Positions 36,849 through 45,769 of a stretch of DNA of 64,000 nt are shown piece by piece. The stretch spans positions 124,001 through 188,000 of the forward strand of contig JBCCLH010000001.1 in NCBI GenBank assembly GCA_039026955.1, read 5' to 3'. The notes beneath the pieces are model-generated. The model had not been told where the DNA came from. It saw only the letters and a list, made by a program, of their open reading frames with translations, and did no database searches. The translations under genes and the position numbers were made by a program. Position 1 is the first letter of the stretch. Each line of letters opens with the position of its first letter. Source of the DNA: Kordia sp039026955. Its GTDB lineage: Bacteria; Bacteroidota; Bacteroidia; Flavobacteriales; Flavobacteriaceae.

Positions 36849-37208
36849 ATGAAAACTCAAAAAATAATGTATTACATCACCACGGGATTATTTACAGCTT
36901 TAATGTTGTTCTCGGCGGGAATGTACTTTTTTAATTATGAAGAAGTGGCCACAGAATTCGGCAAGTTTGGATATCCAACATACATCATTTATCCGTTGGG
37001 AATTGTCAAAATTTTAGGATTGATCGTGATCTGGCAACCTACTTACAAAGCCATCAAAGAATGGGCGTATGCAGGATACTTCTTTAATGCGATTCTTGCT
37101 TTTTTTGCGCATTATATGATCAGTGATGGAAAACAAATGGGTGCAGTAATCGCGCTAGCACTTGTATTCGCTTCTTATTATTTCGGAAAGAAAACATCAA
37201 ATATTTAA
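36849..37208 (+). CDS. DoxX-like membrane protein
   Basis: This 119-aa inner-membrane protein has four transmembrane helices (about 8-28, 44-62, 72-90 and 96-113). It shows DoxX_2 family features: ALMLFSAGMYFF in helix 1, FGYPTYIIYPLGIVKILG in the loop and helix 2, and the AYAGYFFNAILAFFAHY segment. DoxX-like proteins are often linked to thiol or electrophile stress. It is the first gene of the operon behind operator 1, 42 bases before the flavin reductase gene. Confidence 0.85.
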   Translation: MKTQKIMYYITTGLFTALMLFSAGMYFFNYEEVATEFGKFGYPTYIIYPLGIVKILGLIVIWQPTYKAIKEWAYAGYFFNAILAFFAHYMISDGKQMGAVIALALVFASYYFGKKTSNI

Positions 37209-37250
37209 AATAAAAACAACTAAAAACGACTAAAAAAACAAAACACAACT

Positions 37251-37790
37251 ATGAAAACAATTGTAGCCTTTGCAGGAAGTGACAGTAAAACTTCAATCAA
37301 CAAACAATTAGCAACGTATGCAGCTAGTTTGGTAGCAGATGTAGAAGTAAAAGTATTAGATCTAAATGATTATGAATTGCCATTATACGGAATTGATAAA
37401 GAACAAGAAATTGGGATTCCAGAGAATGCACATGCGTTTTTAAAGGAAATTCAAGCGGCAGACGGAATTGTATTGTCTTTAGCAGAGCACAATGGCGCGT
37501 ATGCAACAGTGTTTAAAAATATCTTTGATTGGATGTCTCGTATTGACGGAAAGCTTTGGGGAAATGTGCCAATGTTATTAATGGCAACTTCGCCAGGTGG
37601 TCGTGGCGGTCAGACCGTATTGGACATTGCCAAAGGAAGATTCCCATACATGGGTGGAAATATTGTAGGTGACTTTTCACTGCCAGGTTTTCATGACAAT
37701 TTTAAAGATGGTGCTTTGGTAGAAGGTGATTTTTCAGGTAAATTAAATGCTGAAGTAGCCAGACTACAAGCTGCTATTTATGAAGCTTAG
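37251..37790 (+). CDS. NAD(P)H-dependent FMN reductase
   Basis: This 179-aa flavodoxin-fold oxidoreductase has the phosphate-binding opening FAGSDSKTSINKQLA (about 6-20). Later motifs are LSLAEHNGAYATVFKNIFDW (78-97) and ATSPGGRGGQTVL (about 114-126), which together cradle FMN. Relatives reduce quinones, azo dyes or chromate with NAD(P)H. Its place between DoxX and the Fe-S protein supports a role in detoxifying electrophiles such as quinones. Confidence 0.88.
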   Translation: MKTIVAFAGSDSKTSINKQLATYAASLVADVEVKVLDLNDYELPLYGIDKEQEIGIPENAHAFLKEIQAADGIVLSLAEHNGAYATVFKNIFDWMSRIDGKLWGNVPMLLMATSPGGRGGQTVLDIAKGRFPYMGGNIVGDFSLPGFHDNFKDGALVEGDFSGKLNAEVARLQAAIYEA

Positions 37791-37802
37791 TACAGTTTTT
37801 TG

Positions 37803-37810
37803 TATCTTTA
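37803..37810 (+). promoter_or_regulatory. possible internal -7 box before the CDGSH gene
   Basis: TATCTTTA lies 33 bases before the CDGSH start codon in the 52-base gap. It could give the CDGSH-MarR part its own transcript, which would let the regulator be made while the upstream promoter is closed. Confidence 0.3.
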
Positions 37811-37842
37811 GATAACAAAAAGCCAACTAAAAATGCGCTATC

Positions 37843-38271
37843 ATGGTAGAAAAAGAAATCGTCAAACAATACAGTAACGAAGATATCACTGTAGTTTGGA
37901 AACCAAACACATGTACACATTCCAAAAACTGTTGGAAAGGATTATTACAAGTATTCAATCCGCAAAACAGACCTTGGATCAACATAGACGGAGCCAGCAC
38001 AGAGCGCATCAAAAAACAAATAGCAACCTGTCCATCAGGAGCTTTATCGTATCGAAGCAACAAAGAAGACGATCAAGAAGCATTGCAACTTCAAACCAAA
38101 GTGGAAGCTATGGAAAATGGACCACTGATCGTCTATGGAACATTAAACATTACCAATTCTGACGGAACCACTGAAAAGCGCAACAAAACCACCGCTTTTT
38201 GTAGATGTGGCGCTTCACAAAACAAACCATATTGCGATGGAGCGCATATCGATGCAGGTTTCAAAGGATAA
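37843..38271 (+). CDS. (4Fe-4S) and CDGSH iron-sulfur protein
   Basis: This 142-aa cytosolic protein has two iron-sulfur modules. The N-terminal YjdI/Fer4_19 domain shows Cys24, Cys30 and Cys63 (NTCTHSKNC, ATCPSGAL). The C-terminal CDGSH-type domain shows Cys120, Cys122, Cys131 and His135 (FCRCGASQNKPYCDGAH, with Ala in place of Ser), which would hold a labile 2Fe-2S cluster. It probably moves electrons or senses redox state; partners are unknown, though the adjacent FMN reductase is a reasonable one. The MarR gene follows after 22 bases. Confidence 0.88.
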   Translation: MVEKEIVKQYSNEDITVVWKPNTCTHSKNCWKGLLQVFNPQNRPWINIDGASTERIKKQIATCPSGALSYRSNKEDDQEALQLQTKVEAMENGPLIVYGTLNITNSDGTTEKRNKTTAFCRCGASQNKPYCDGAHIDAGFKG

Positions 38272-38293
38272 CTGAAAAAGAAAACATAAAAGC

Positions 38294-38734
38294 ATGGGAG
38301 ACATTGCGAAAGATATACAATCATCATTTCCATCAGAAAGAGTGAAAGCTTTTATCAACATAAAATACACAGCCAACTGGATTAGTAGTAAAGAAAATGA
38401 ATTTTTCAAACCGTTTGGAATTTCACCACAACAGTTCAATATTCTGCGAATTCTAAAAGGTGCTGGCGAAGCAATTAAAGTGCAACAAATCAAAGATCGT
38501 ATGATCGAAAGAGCACCAAATGCGACACGATTAATGGACAAATTATGCGCTAAAGATTTAATTGAGCGCATTCCTTGTCCAACCGATAGGAGAGTCGTTC
38601 ATATCTCCATTACGGACCATGGAAGCAAACTCTTGTCAACCATTGCGGAAAACATGCCAAAAAATGACTGGTTGGGCAATCTTACAGAAGAAGAAGCTGT
38701 ACAACTAAGCAATCTATTGGATAAAGTCCGTTAA
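38294..38734 (+). CDS. MarR-family transcriptional regulator
   Basis: This 146-aa winged-helix repressor has the DNA-recognition region at about 55-100 (ILRILKGAGEAIKVQQIKDRMI, NATRLMDKLCAKDLIERIPC) and a wing with TDRRVVHISITDHG, the MarR pattern DxRxxxxxLTxxG. Cysteine is present near 77 (KLCAK) and 92 (IPCPT), so redox sensing through thiols is possible. It is embedded in the operon it probably controls; the 18-bp palindromes before the first gene and before the pirin genes are the likely binding sites. Confidence 0.9.
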   Translation: MGDIAKDIQSSFPSERVKAFINIKYTANWISSKENEFFKPFGISPQQFNILRILKGAGEAIKVQQIKDRMIERAPNATRLMDKLCAKDLIERIPCPTDRRVVHISITDHGSKLLSTIAENMPKNDWLGNLTEEEAVQLSNLLDKVR

Positions 38735-38748
38735 AAAATTTAGTTAAA

Positions 38749-38766
38749 TATTTTCCATGGAAAATA
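38749..38766. promoter_or_regulatory. 18-bp palindromic operator 2 (TATTTTCC-AT-GGAAAATA)
   Basis: This is the second copy of the operon's palindrome, 21 bases before the first pirin start codon and 14 bases after the MarR stop. The arms are identical to operator 1. No clear -7 box follows, so it may act on a promoter it overlaps. Confidence 0.7.
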
Positions 38767-38787
38767 AATTAAAAGAAAGTAACAATC

Positions 38788-39645
38788 ATGAAAACATTAC
38801 GAAGCATAGCATACAAAGGTAAAAGTGACTATGTAAATATGGGCGGAAACTTAATCCGTCAACCGTTACCAACACAAGAACTCGATCAAGTAGATCCGTT
38901 TTTGCTATTACATCATTACAAATATGATGTCGGACCGTACAGTCCTGGACTCTCTTTGTCGCCTCATCCACATCGCGGATTTGAACCTGTGACGTTTCTC
39001 TTTCAAGGAGAACAATTACATAGAGATTCACTAGGCAATGAAGGAACGTTAAGCGCAGGCGATGTACAATGGATGACCGCAGGAAGCGGAATCATTCACG
39101 ATGAAGGACCTGCAAAAGACTTTGTAGGAACGATGGAAGGCATTCAATTATGGGTAAATCTTCCAAGTAAATTCAAAATGACAACGCCAAAATACCAAGA
39201 TGTCAAATCGGAAAGCATGCCAACTGTTGTTGCAGACAACGGAAAAGGAAGCATCAAAGTAGTGTCAGGCGAACTCAATGGACACAAAGGAGCGGCCAGT
39301 ACCTTTACGGAAATCAATGCGTTTGTTGTGACGTTGGAAGCAGAAGGAAGCACAACTTTACCAATTCCAGCACATCACGAAGCATTAGTCTATTTGTTAG
39401 ATGGTGAAACGCGTATCAATGACGAACAAACGCTAAAATCTGGACAAATTCAAATGCTTACCTTCAACAAAGACGGAGAAGCCATCACATTAGAAGCTAA
39501 CAAAAACAGTACACTATTAGTCCTTTCTGGGGAACCGATAGAAGAAAAAGTCGCTTCGTGGGGACCATATGTGATGAATACGCAAACAGAAATCATGGAA
39601 GCCTTGCGCGATTACCAGCAAGGGAAAATGGGGCATTTGTATTAG
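38788..39645 (+). CDS. pirin family protein (long form)
   Basis: This 285-aa bicupin of the pirin family has metal ligands His60, His62, His104 and Glu106 (SPHPHRGFEPVTFLF, GSGIIHDEGP), all conserved. The C-terminal cupin and extension (about 180-285) match typical pirins. Bacterial pirins include quercetin 2,3-dioxygenases; the true substrate is usually unknown. It lies under operator 2 and is followed by a second, different pirin. Confidence 0.9.
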   Translation: MKTLRSIAYKGKSDYVNMGGNLIRQPLPTQELDQVDPFLLLHHYKYDVGPYSPGLSLSPHPHRGFEPVTFLFQGEQLHRDSLGNEGTLSAGDVQWMTAGSGIIHDEGPAKDFVGTMEGIQLWVNLPSKFKMTTPKYQDVKSESMPTVVADNGKGSIKVVSGELNGHKGAASTFTEINAFVVTLEAEGSTTLPIPAHHEALVYLLDGETRINDEQTLKSGQIQMLTFNKDGEAITLEANKNSTLLVLSGEPIEEKVASWGPYVMNTQTEIMEALRDYQQGKMGHLY

Positions 39646-39756
39646 GGATTAGGTTTTGGGTGTTAGGTATTAGTATTTATGTTAATGCCAAATGGTCAAA
39701 TGAAAAAAAACAAATTGACAAATCAACAAACAAACAAACGAATAAACAACAACACA

Positions 39757-40473
39757 ATGAAAACAATACTTCACAAAGCAAATGACAGAGGAAAAGCAGA
39801 TCACGGATGGTTGAAAAGCTTTCACAGTTTTAGTTTTGCAAAATTTCAAGATCCTGAGCGTATGGGCTTCGGACAATTACGCGTGTTAAACGACGATATC
39901 GTAAAGCCAAAAATGGGCTTTGGAACACATCCGCATCAAAACATGGAAATTATTTCCATTCCGTTAAGTGGTGCCTTGACACATAAGGATAGTATGGATA
40001 ACAAACGTGCGATTACGGTAGGTGAAGTGCAAGTGATGTCCGCAGGAACAGGATTGCAACATTCAGAATTCAACGACAGTCGCACCGATGAGGTCAACTT
40101 TTTACAACTTTGGATTCAACCGAAAGATCTAGGCGTAGCACCGCGTTATGACCAAAAAGAATTTGATGCCACCAAGCGCGAGAATCAATTTCAAACGGTA
40201 GTTGCACCAAAAGATAATATTGTAGATGATGCGCTTTGGATTTATCAAGATGCGTACATTTCACTCGGAGACTTTGATTCCTTACAAACAGTCGAATTCA
40301 AACTCAACAATACAACAAATGGAATCTATGTCTTTATTTTAGAAGGTGAAATTTCTATTGGTAACGAAATCCTTGCTACCAAAGATGCTTTAGGTGTTTG
40401 GGAAGCAGGAAGCGTGGCGATGAATATTCATCAAGACGCTAAAATATTGGTAGTAGAAGTGCCGATGAATTAA
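39757..40473 (+). CDS. pirin family protein (YhhW-like short form)
   Basis: This 238-aa pirin has metal ligands His58, His60, His102 and Glu104 (GFGTHPHQNMEIISI, AGTGLQHSEFN), with the short-form opening HGWLKSFHSFSFAKF. It resembles E. coli YhhW, a quercetinase in vitro. The ATG at 39757 is used because the upstream in-frame extension from 39679 is low-complexity AACAAACAAACG sequence with no place in the family. It is the last gene of the DoxX-pirin unit. Confidence 0.9.
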   Translation: MKTILHKANDRGKADHGWLKSFHSFSFAKFQDPERMGFGQLRVLNDDIVKPKMGFGTHPHQNMEIISIPLSGALTHKDSMDNKRAITVGEVQVMSAGTGLQHSEFNDSRTDEVNFLQLWIQPKDLGVAPRYDQKEFDATKRENQFQTVVAPKDNIVDDALWIYQDAYISLGDFDSLQTVEFKLNNTTNGIYVFILEGEISIGNEILATKDALGVWEAGSVAMNIHQDAKILVVEVPMN

Positions 40474-40541
40474 AATATACGTACAAAAAGTAGAAGCTGA
40501 ATAATCGAATTTTTATGCTTGCCTTTTAAAAAACAACAACA

Positions 40542-40682
40542 ATGAATAACACAAATTCGTTAGTTGGCATAAGTGATATAATGGGCGTATGTTATGCATC
40601 GTATCACCAAGCAGCATCCGTTTCAAAATCATCCTATACCAAAGCAAAATTTAAAAAATCTTCGTTAGGTCTTAAAAATTAA
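40542..40682 (+). CDS. possible 46-aa small protein
   Basis: A short frame opens at an ATG after an AACAACAACA leader, like the leaders of neighbouring genes. It codes for MNNTNSLVGISDIMGVCYAS and then a Ser- and Lys-rich tail ending SSLGLKN. It fills the 250-base gap between the second pirin and the nitronate monooxygenase. I recognise no family, and there is no signal peptide or membrane helix. It could be a real small protein or chance. Confidence 0.35.
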   Translation: MNNTNSLVGISDIMGVCYASYHQAASVSKSSYTKAKFKKSSLGLKN

Positions 40683-40683
40683 G

Positions 40684-40710
40684 TATATTGCAATATATTA
40701 TGCGTGCATA
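40684..40710. promoter_or_regulatory. two adjacent palindromes before the nitronate monooxygenase
   Basis: TATATTGCAATATA (40684-40697) is perfectly symmetric, and TATGC-GT-GCATA (40699-40710) follows directly. They lie 16-42 bases before the start codon and could be an operator; the sequence differs from the MarR palindrome. Confidence 0.45.
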
Positions 40711-40725
40711 GCAAAAAATGAAATC

Positions 40726-41667
40726 ATGGCGAACCTAAAAGAAATTTTAAATATCAACCATCCATTAATCATAGCTCCTATGTTTTTAGTTTCTAACACT
40801 AAGATGGTAATTGAAGGAATGAAATCAGGAGTTGCAGGATGTATTCCAGCATTGAATTACAGGACTTTGGAAGAATTGAGGGCAGCGATTAAAGAGTTGA
40901 AAGCAAATAAAGTTGAAGGAGGTTCTTTCGGTTTTAATTTAATTGTCAATAAATCAAACATAAAATACAAAGGACAATTACAGGTGCTGTGTGAAGAAGG
41001 TGTAGATTTTATAATCACTTCATTGGGAAGTCCAGAAGAAACTATCAATAATGCATATGCCAATGGAATTAAAGTGTTTTGCGATGTTACTGATCTTAAA
41101 TTTGCCAAAAAGGTAGAAGGCTTAGGAGCAGATGCAATTATTGCAGTAAATAATGAAGCTGGCGGACATAGAGGAAATTTATCTCCAAAGGATTTAATTG
41201 AAGAACTGACTCAAAATTGTGACATTCCAGTAATTTCAGCAGGTGGCGTTGGCAACAAAGCACAGATGGAAGAAATGTTATCATACGGTGCAGTGGGAGT
41301 TTCTGTGGGAAGTCCTTTTATAGCATCTGAAGAATCAGCGGTAACTGATGAATATAAGAATGCTTGTGTTGAATATGGAGCTGATGATATAGTAATGACA
41401 AAGAGAATTTCTGGAACACCGTGTACCGTAATCAATACACCATATGTTAAAAAAATTGGTACTGATGAAACATGGTTGGAAAAAATTTTGAACAAAAATA
41501 AAAAGCTCAAAAAATGGGTAAAAATGATCCGTTTTTCATTAGGAATGAAAGCCACTGAAAAGGCAGCATTAAAAGCTACGTACAAGACAGTTTGGGTAGC
41601 AGGTCCAAGTATTGAATATACAAAAGCGGTGCAGCCAATGAAAAAAATTATTGCTAATTTTATATAA
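40726..41667 (+). CDS. nitronate monooxygenase (2-nitropropane dioxygenase family)
   Basis: This 313-aa FMN-dependent TIM-barrel enzyme oxidises nitronates or related alkyl nitro compounds. Family marks are the opening HPLIIAPMFLVSN, the NNEAGGHRG loop (about residue 145) with the His, PVISAGGVGNKAQMEEMLSY and VSVGSPFIAS for FMN phosphate. It follows the MarR-controlled unit by 250 bases in the same direction and may serve the same detoxification theme, but it has its own upstream region. Confidence 0.88.
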   Translation: MANLKEILNINHPLIIAPMFLVSNTKMVIEGMKSGVAGCIPALNYRTLEELRAAIKELKANKVEGGSFGFNLIVNKSNIKYKGQLQVLCEEGVDFIITSLGSPEETINNAYANGIKVFCDVTDLKFAKKVEGLGADAIIAVNNEAGGHRGNLSPKDLIEELTQNCDIPVISAGGVGNKAQMEEMLSYGAVGVSVGSPFIASEESAVTDEYKNACVEYGADDIVMTKRISGTPCTVINTPYVKKIGTDETWLEKILNKNKKLKKWVKMIRFSLGMKATEKAALKATYKTVWVAGPSIEYTKAVQPMKKIIANFI

Positions 41668-41734
41668 TTAGTACTTATGTTCATACAGATAAATCTGTGG
41701 TACTTTTTATAAATACTATAGATTTTCTTTTTTT

Positions 41735-41994
41735 AACATGAGTTCGACATAAGAAATCATTAAATTACTTGTAATTCACTAAAAATCAAACACTTGTAAG
41801 TTCGAGCATTGCTGAAAGTACCTAGCGAAGCTCACGAGAACACTAAAAAAGTCAATATTTAGATTGAGTCTCGATAGCTACGCTTGGTATCTTCAATTAA
41901 AACATATTTTAATTTCGATAAAGCTTAATTTGACAGTTTCTGTAGATTATTGACTATTAAGTGTTTAACGAAATAGTTATATCGACCTCACGTT
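41735..41994. repeat. 260-bp palindromic element, AACGTGAGTTCGATATA family
   Basis: Ends AACATGAGTTCGACATAA (41735-41752) and its near reverse complement (41977-41994) mark it. The middle includes AGTTCGAGCATTGCTG and GAAGCTCACGAGAAC blocks shared with the 34.7-kb copy. It fills most of the 371-base gap between the nitronate monooxygenase and the reductase gene. Confidence 0.65.
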
Positions 41995-42008
41995 TTTTAA
42001 GAATGTAC

Positions 42009-42016
42009 TATCTTTA
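42009..42016 (+). promoter_or_regulatory. putative -7 box of the 2,4-dienoyl-CoA reductase gene
   Basis: TATCTTTA lies 22 bases before the start codon and just outside the palindromic element, so the element's right end may border or supply the -33 region. Confidence 0.4.
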
Positions 42017-42038
42017 ATCAACCACAAAACCTACATTC

Positions 42039-44063
42039 ATGAAATACAAACATATTTTTGAACCGTTAGATTTAGGATTTACAACCATCAAAAACCGTGT
42101 CCTCATGGGATCTATGCATACAGGTTTGGAAGAAGAAAAAAACGGATTTGAACGTTTGGCAGCCTTTTATGCTGAGCGTGCGAAAGGTGGTGTAGGATTG
42201 ATTGTTACTGGTGGAATGGCGCCAAATATCCGTGGTTGGTTAGTGCCTTTTGGATCGCGAATGAGTACGAAGAAACACGCCAAAAAACATAAAGTCATTA
42301 CGGATGCGGTACATGAAAAAGGTGGAAAAATATGTATGCAAATTCTGCATGCAGGTCGTTATGGATATCATCCGTTGAATGTGGCGCCTTCGGCAATCAA
42401 ATCGCCAATTACACCTTTTAAGCCTAAAAAATTGAGTGGAAATGGTGTGAAAAGAACGATCAAAAGTTTTGCGAAATCTGCGGAATTGGCAAAGTTAGCA
42501 GGGTATGATGGTGTAGAAATTATGGGCTCGGAAGGCTATTTAATCAATCAATTTATTGTAGAAAGAACGAATCAGCGAACGGATGAATGGGGCGGAAATT
42601 ATGCCAATCGAATGAAGTTTGCGGTGAAAATCATAAAAGCAGTTCGCGAAGCCGTTGGTACAGATTTCATCATTATTTACCGTTTATCCATGCTTGATTT
42701 GGTAGACCAAGGAAGCAGTTGGGAAGAAGTAGTTGCACTCGCAAAAGCCATCGAAAAAGCAGGTGCAAGCATCATTAACACGGGAATTGGTTGGCATGAA
42801 GCACGAATTCCTACGATTGCAACTTCGGTGCCAAGAGCAGCCTTTACGTGGATTACCGAACGTATGAAGCAAGAAGTGTCGCTTCCGTTGATTACGTCTA
42901 ACCGAATCAACATGCCAAGTGTGGCAGAAAAAGTATTGTCAGAAGGACATGCAGATATGATTTCAATGGCGCGACCATTTTTAGCAGATGCTGATTGGGT
43001 CAACAAAGCCGCGGAAGAAAAAGACGATGAAATCAATACGTGTATTGCGTGTAATCAAGCGTGTTTGGATCATATCTTTAATAAAAAAATAGCAAGTTGT
43101 TTGGTAAATCCAAGAGCTTGTCATGAAACGGAATTCGATTATAAACCTGCTGAAACTAAAAAGAAAATAGCAGTCATCGGTGCAGGACCTGCAGGATTAG
43201 CAGCAGCAACTATCGCAGCACAGCGCGGACATGAAGTCACACTATTTGACGATCATGCGGAAGTTGGCGGACAGTTCAATATCGCCAAACAAATTCCAGG
43301 AAAAGAAGAATTCTACGAAACCATTCGTTACTTCAATAAGCAAATTGAATTACACAATGTAGCATTGCAATTGAACAAACGTGTCACGGCAGATGAGCTT
43401 GCCAATGGAGGTTTTGAAGAAATCATCTTAGCTACGGGAATCAAGCCGAGAACTCCGAAAATCGACGGAATTGAACACGATAAAGTACTCAGCTACTTAG
43501 ACGTATTAAAACATAAAAAACCAGTCGGAAAACGCGTTGCGGTGATTGGAGCGGGAGGAATCGGGTTTGATGTTTCTGAGTACTTATCACACGAAGGAGA
43601 AGCCACTTCACAAAACATAGATGCTTGGTTAGCAGAATGGGGAATTGATAAATCCTTAGAAGCACGTGGCGGCATTGAAAATATGAAACCTGACTTTCAC
43701 GATTCGCCAAGAGAAATCTTTATGTTCAAACGAAGCAAAGGAAAATTTGGTGGGAATCTTGGAAAAACCACGGGTTGGATTCACAGAACAAATTTGAAAA
43801 AGAAAAACGTAAACTTTATCAACGAAGTTCAGTACACCAAAATTGACGACACTGGGTTGCACTACACACAAAACGAAGAAGCAAAAATATTAGAAGTGGA
43901 TAATGTAGTCATCTGTGCGGGACAAACACCGCTAAAAGAACTCTTAGAACCTTTACAAGCCAAAGGAATAACTGTCCATGTCATTGGAGGAGCAGACATT
44001 GCTGCTGAATTAGACGCCAAACGCGCCATTGATCAAGGAAGTCGCTTGGCTGCGAAATTATAG
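42039..44063 (+). CDS. 2,4-dienoyl-CoA reductase-type flavoenzyme
   Basis: This 674-aa three-part oxidoreductase of the FadH/Old Yellow Enzyme group has an N-terminal FMN TIM barrel (about 1-330, with MGSMHTGLEE and HAGRYGYHP). The 4Fe-4S cysteine cluster is at about 334-358 (CIACNQACLDHIF...CLVNPRAC). FAD- and NADPH-binding domains follow (GAGPAGLAAA near 390, GAGGIGFDVSEY near 505, ICAGQTP near 627). It would reduce 2,4-dienoyl-CoA in the oxidation of unsaturated fatty acids, but relatives reduce other enones. The UPF0158 gene starts 3 bases after its stop. Confidence 0.92.
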   Translation: MKYKHIFEPLDLGFTTIKNRVLMGSMHTGLEEEKNGFERLAAFYAERAKGGVGLIVTGGMAPNIRGWLVPFGSRMSTKKHAKKHKVITDAVHEKGGKICMQILHAGRYGYHPLNVAPSAIKSPITPFKPKKLSGNGVKRTIKSFAKSAELAKLAGYDGVEIMGSEGYLINQFIVERTNQRTDEWGGNYANRMKFAVKIIKAVREAVGTDFIIIYRLSMLDLVDQGSSWEEVVALAKAIEKAGASIINTGIGWHEARIPTIATSVPRAAFTWITERMKQEVSLPLITSNRINMPSVAEKVLSEGHADMISMARPFLADADWVNKAAEEKDDEINTCIACNQACLDHIFNKKIASCLVNPRACHETEFDYKPAETKKKIAVIGAGPAGLAAATIAAQRGHEVTLFDDHAEVGGQFNIAKQIPGKEEFYETIRYFNKQIELHNVALQLNKRVTADELANGGFEEIILATGIKPRTPKIDGIEHDKVLSYLDVLKHKKPVGKRVAVIGAGGIGFDVSEYLSHEGEATSQNIDAWLAEWGIDKSLEARGGIENMKPDFHDSPREIFMFKRSKGKFGGNLGKTTGWIHRTNLKKKNVNFINEVQYTKIDDTGLHYTQNEEAKILEVDNVVICAGQTPLKELLEPLQAKGITVHVIGGADIAAELDAKRAIDQGSRLAAKL

Positions 44064-44066
44064 GAT

Positions 44067-44507
44067 ATGAAGAAAATAAATGATAAAACCATTTCAGAAA
44101 TTGCGGATCATATTATGATGGGAGAGCGTTGTTTTCTGGATAAAAAAACTGCAGCAATTCACCATTTTCCAGCCGATATTGATGATTTATTGATGGCTTT
44201 TAGCGAGGAAGAAGAAGAATACATCAATGCCGTTGCAGAACTTGAAAAAATTGAAGATGCTATTGAAAACTACATAGAATTTGAACCCTTAACGAGTTCA
44301 GAATCCTATGATATTATGGACGATTTCGTGTATGAAATGCAAAACTCAACACTTAAAGAGAAACTTATTCATGCACTAAACAACAAAAGCCCTTTTGCCA
44401 ATTTCAAATACCTAATCGATCATTCTGATCAACGGCAAAATTGGTTCGACTACAGAAAAAAAGCCTACGAAACACATGTTCGTAAAACTCTAGAAATAAC
44501 AGAATAA
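44067..44507 (+). CDS. UPF0158 family protein
   Basis: This 146-aa acidic, helical, cytoplasmic protein carries UPF0158 features: an N-terminal CFLDKKTAAIHHFP strand pair, then acidic helices, and the closing LIDHSDQRQNWFDYRKKAYE segment. Its function is unknown. It is translationally close to the reductase gene (3-base gap), so the two are surely co-transcribed, and a strong terminator overlaps its stop codon. Confidence 0.85.
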   Translation: MKKINDKTISEIADHIMMGERCFLDKKTAAIHHFPADIDDLLMAFSEEEEEYINAVAELEKIEDAIENYIEFEPLTSSESYDIMDDFVYEMQNSTLKEKLIHALNNKSPFANFKYLIDHSDQRQNWFDYRKKAYETHVRKTLEITE

Positions 44508-44567
44508 AACACAAAAATCCGCAATAGTTTCAAAAACATTACGGATTTTTGTGTTTTATACATTTTG
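44506..44567. terminator. strong terminator overlapping the UPF0158 stop codon
   Basis: The perfect 16-bp stem AAAACACAAAAATCCG / CGGATTTTTGTGTTTT has a 30-base loop. Beyond it, 44568-44721 is filled with phrase-like repeats (TTCTTGCGCAAGCAAGAA, AAGCGAAGCGATCTAACA) and no gene. Confidence 0.85.
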
Positions 44568-44721
44568 CGCAAGCAAAAGAAAAAAATCTAAAAGTGCGCC
44601 AGCACAGTTTAAGAGATTTCCGCTTTAGCGGAAACAAGTCTAAGAAATTCTTGCGCAAGCAAGAACAAGTCTAAAAGCGAAGCGATCTAACATCTAACAG
44701 CGCAGCGGTCTAATATCTAAA

Positions 44722-45612
44722 TTAATAAACAGGCTCAACCGTATACCCCTGCTTTCTCAATAAATTAATCACGCCTTGTTCCCCAGGCAAATGCAACGCA
44801 CCAACACCAATAAAAGCAGGTGCTTCTGTGGCAATCTTCTCAATTACAGGAATCCAATTGCGATTGCGTTGATCTACTAAACTATCTTGGAAATCTGCTT
44901 CCAAACCTTGTTCCATCATCACAGAAAGCAAGCCTTCTAGATCTTCAGCATTGTAGTATTTGGTCATTTCCTCAAAGCTTTTTTGAGATTCCTCCATACC
45001 ACTAGTTGCCATTTCTACCAATGATTTTAATTGTTCTTCGTAAGGAATATTATCAAAAACTTTCATTTGATCTTCAATAGTTTCCAATCCAAGCACATCT
45101 TCATTTTGTTCTTTGGCTACTTTCATAAACTCAGTTTCATATGCGGTTCCGTTTTCACAAACAGCCATTCTTTGTGTCAATGTTGCCGTAAGAATAAACG
45201 GTTTCATCGTATTGAACGCACTCATATCCATACCGACTTGTTCTTTGAAAAAGCCTGAAAGTGTTGTATAATCTTCCTCGCTCATCATGCCTTTAATGGT
45301 TTTTCCATCTCCCATGTAAAGCAATTTCATCATATTCGCCTGTAATCCAGGATCAGACATGTCAATTTCCAATACCAAACGTTCGGTTTCATCAAAGGCT
45401 TTTCTTAATTTATCTGTATACTTATAATCGCACGTTAAGTGGATCGTTCCATATAAATAGGAAGGCTTTGTGATGTCTTTTCCAGTAATTTTCCAAAGTA
45501 ACGATTTGGCTAATTTTGGGGCTTCTGTTGCGGAAGAAGCAGATTTATAGGAATTACAGCTAATGAACAATGCTACCACCAAAAGTAGCACTAGGGAAAG
45601 TTTTTTCTTCAT
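44722..45612 (-). CDS. TraB/GumN family lipoprotein
   Basis: This 296-aa lipoprotein has lipobox FISC (Cys19) and a TraB/GumN (PrgY-like) domain. The two GX2H-type motifs are LYGTIHL (about 55-61) and GVGALHLPGEQG (about residue 272), and LGLETIEDQM lies between them. The fold is related to metal-dependent EreA/ChaN-like proteins and may act as a peptidase; in other bacteria members block signalling peptides. The lipid anchor places it at a membrane facing the periplasm. Confidence 0.87.
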   Translation of the reverse strand: MKKKLSLVLLLVVALFISCNSYKSASSATEAPKLAKSLLWKITGKDITKPSYLYGTIHLTCDYKYTDKLRKAFDETERLVLEIDMSDPGLQANMMKLLYMGDGKTIKGMMSEEDYTTLSGFFKEQVGMDMSAFNTMKPFILTATLTQRMAVCENGTAYETEFMKVAKEQNEDVLGLETIEDQMKVFDNIPYEEQLKSLVEMATSGMEESQKSFEEMTKYYNAEDLEGLLSVMMEQGLEADFQDSLVDQRNRNWIPVIEKIATEAPAFIGVGALHLPGEQGVINLLRKQGYTVEPVY

Positions 45613-45769
45613 GAATAGAATTTTTTTCTAATTTTTTATAAAGATACTAAAAATAAAAGCGTGTTGTTTGAAACGTCAAGACACGTCTACAGAAAATGAT
45701 GAAATTAATTTTTTTAGTTTTTTAGATTAAAAATTCGATATTTGTAATTCACTAAAGCGTAAAGGATAG

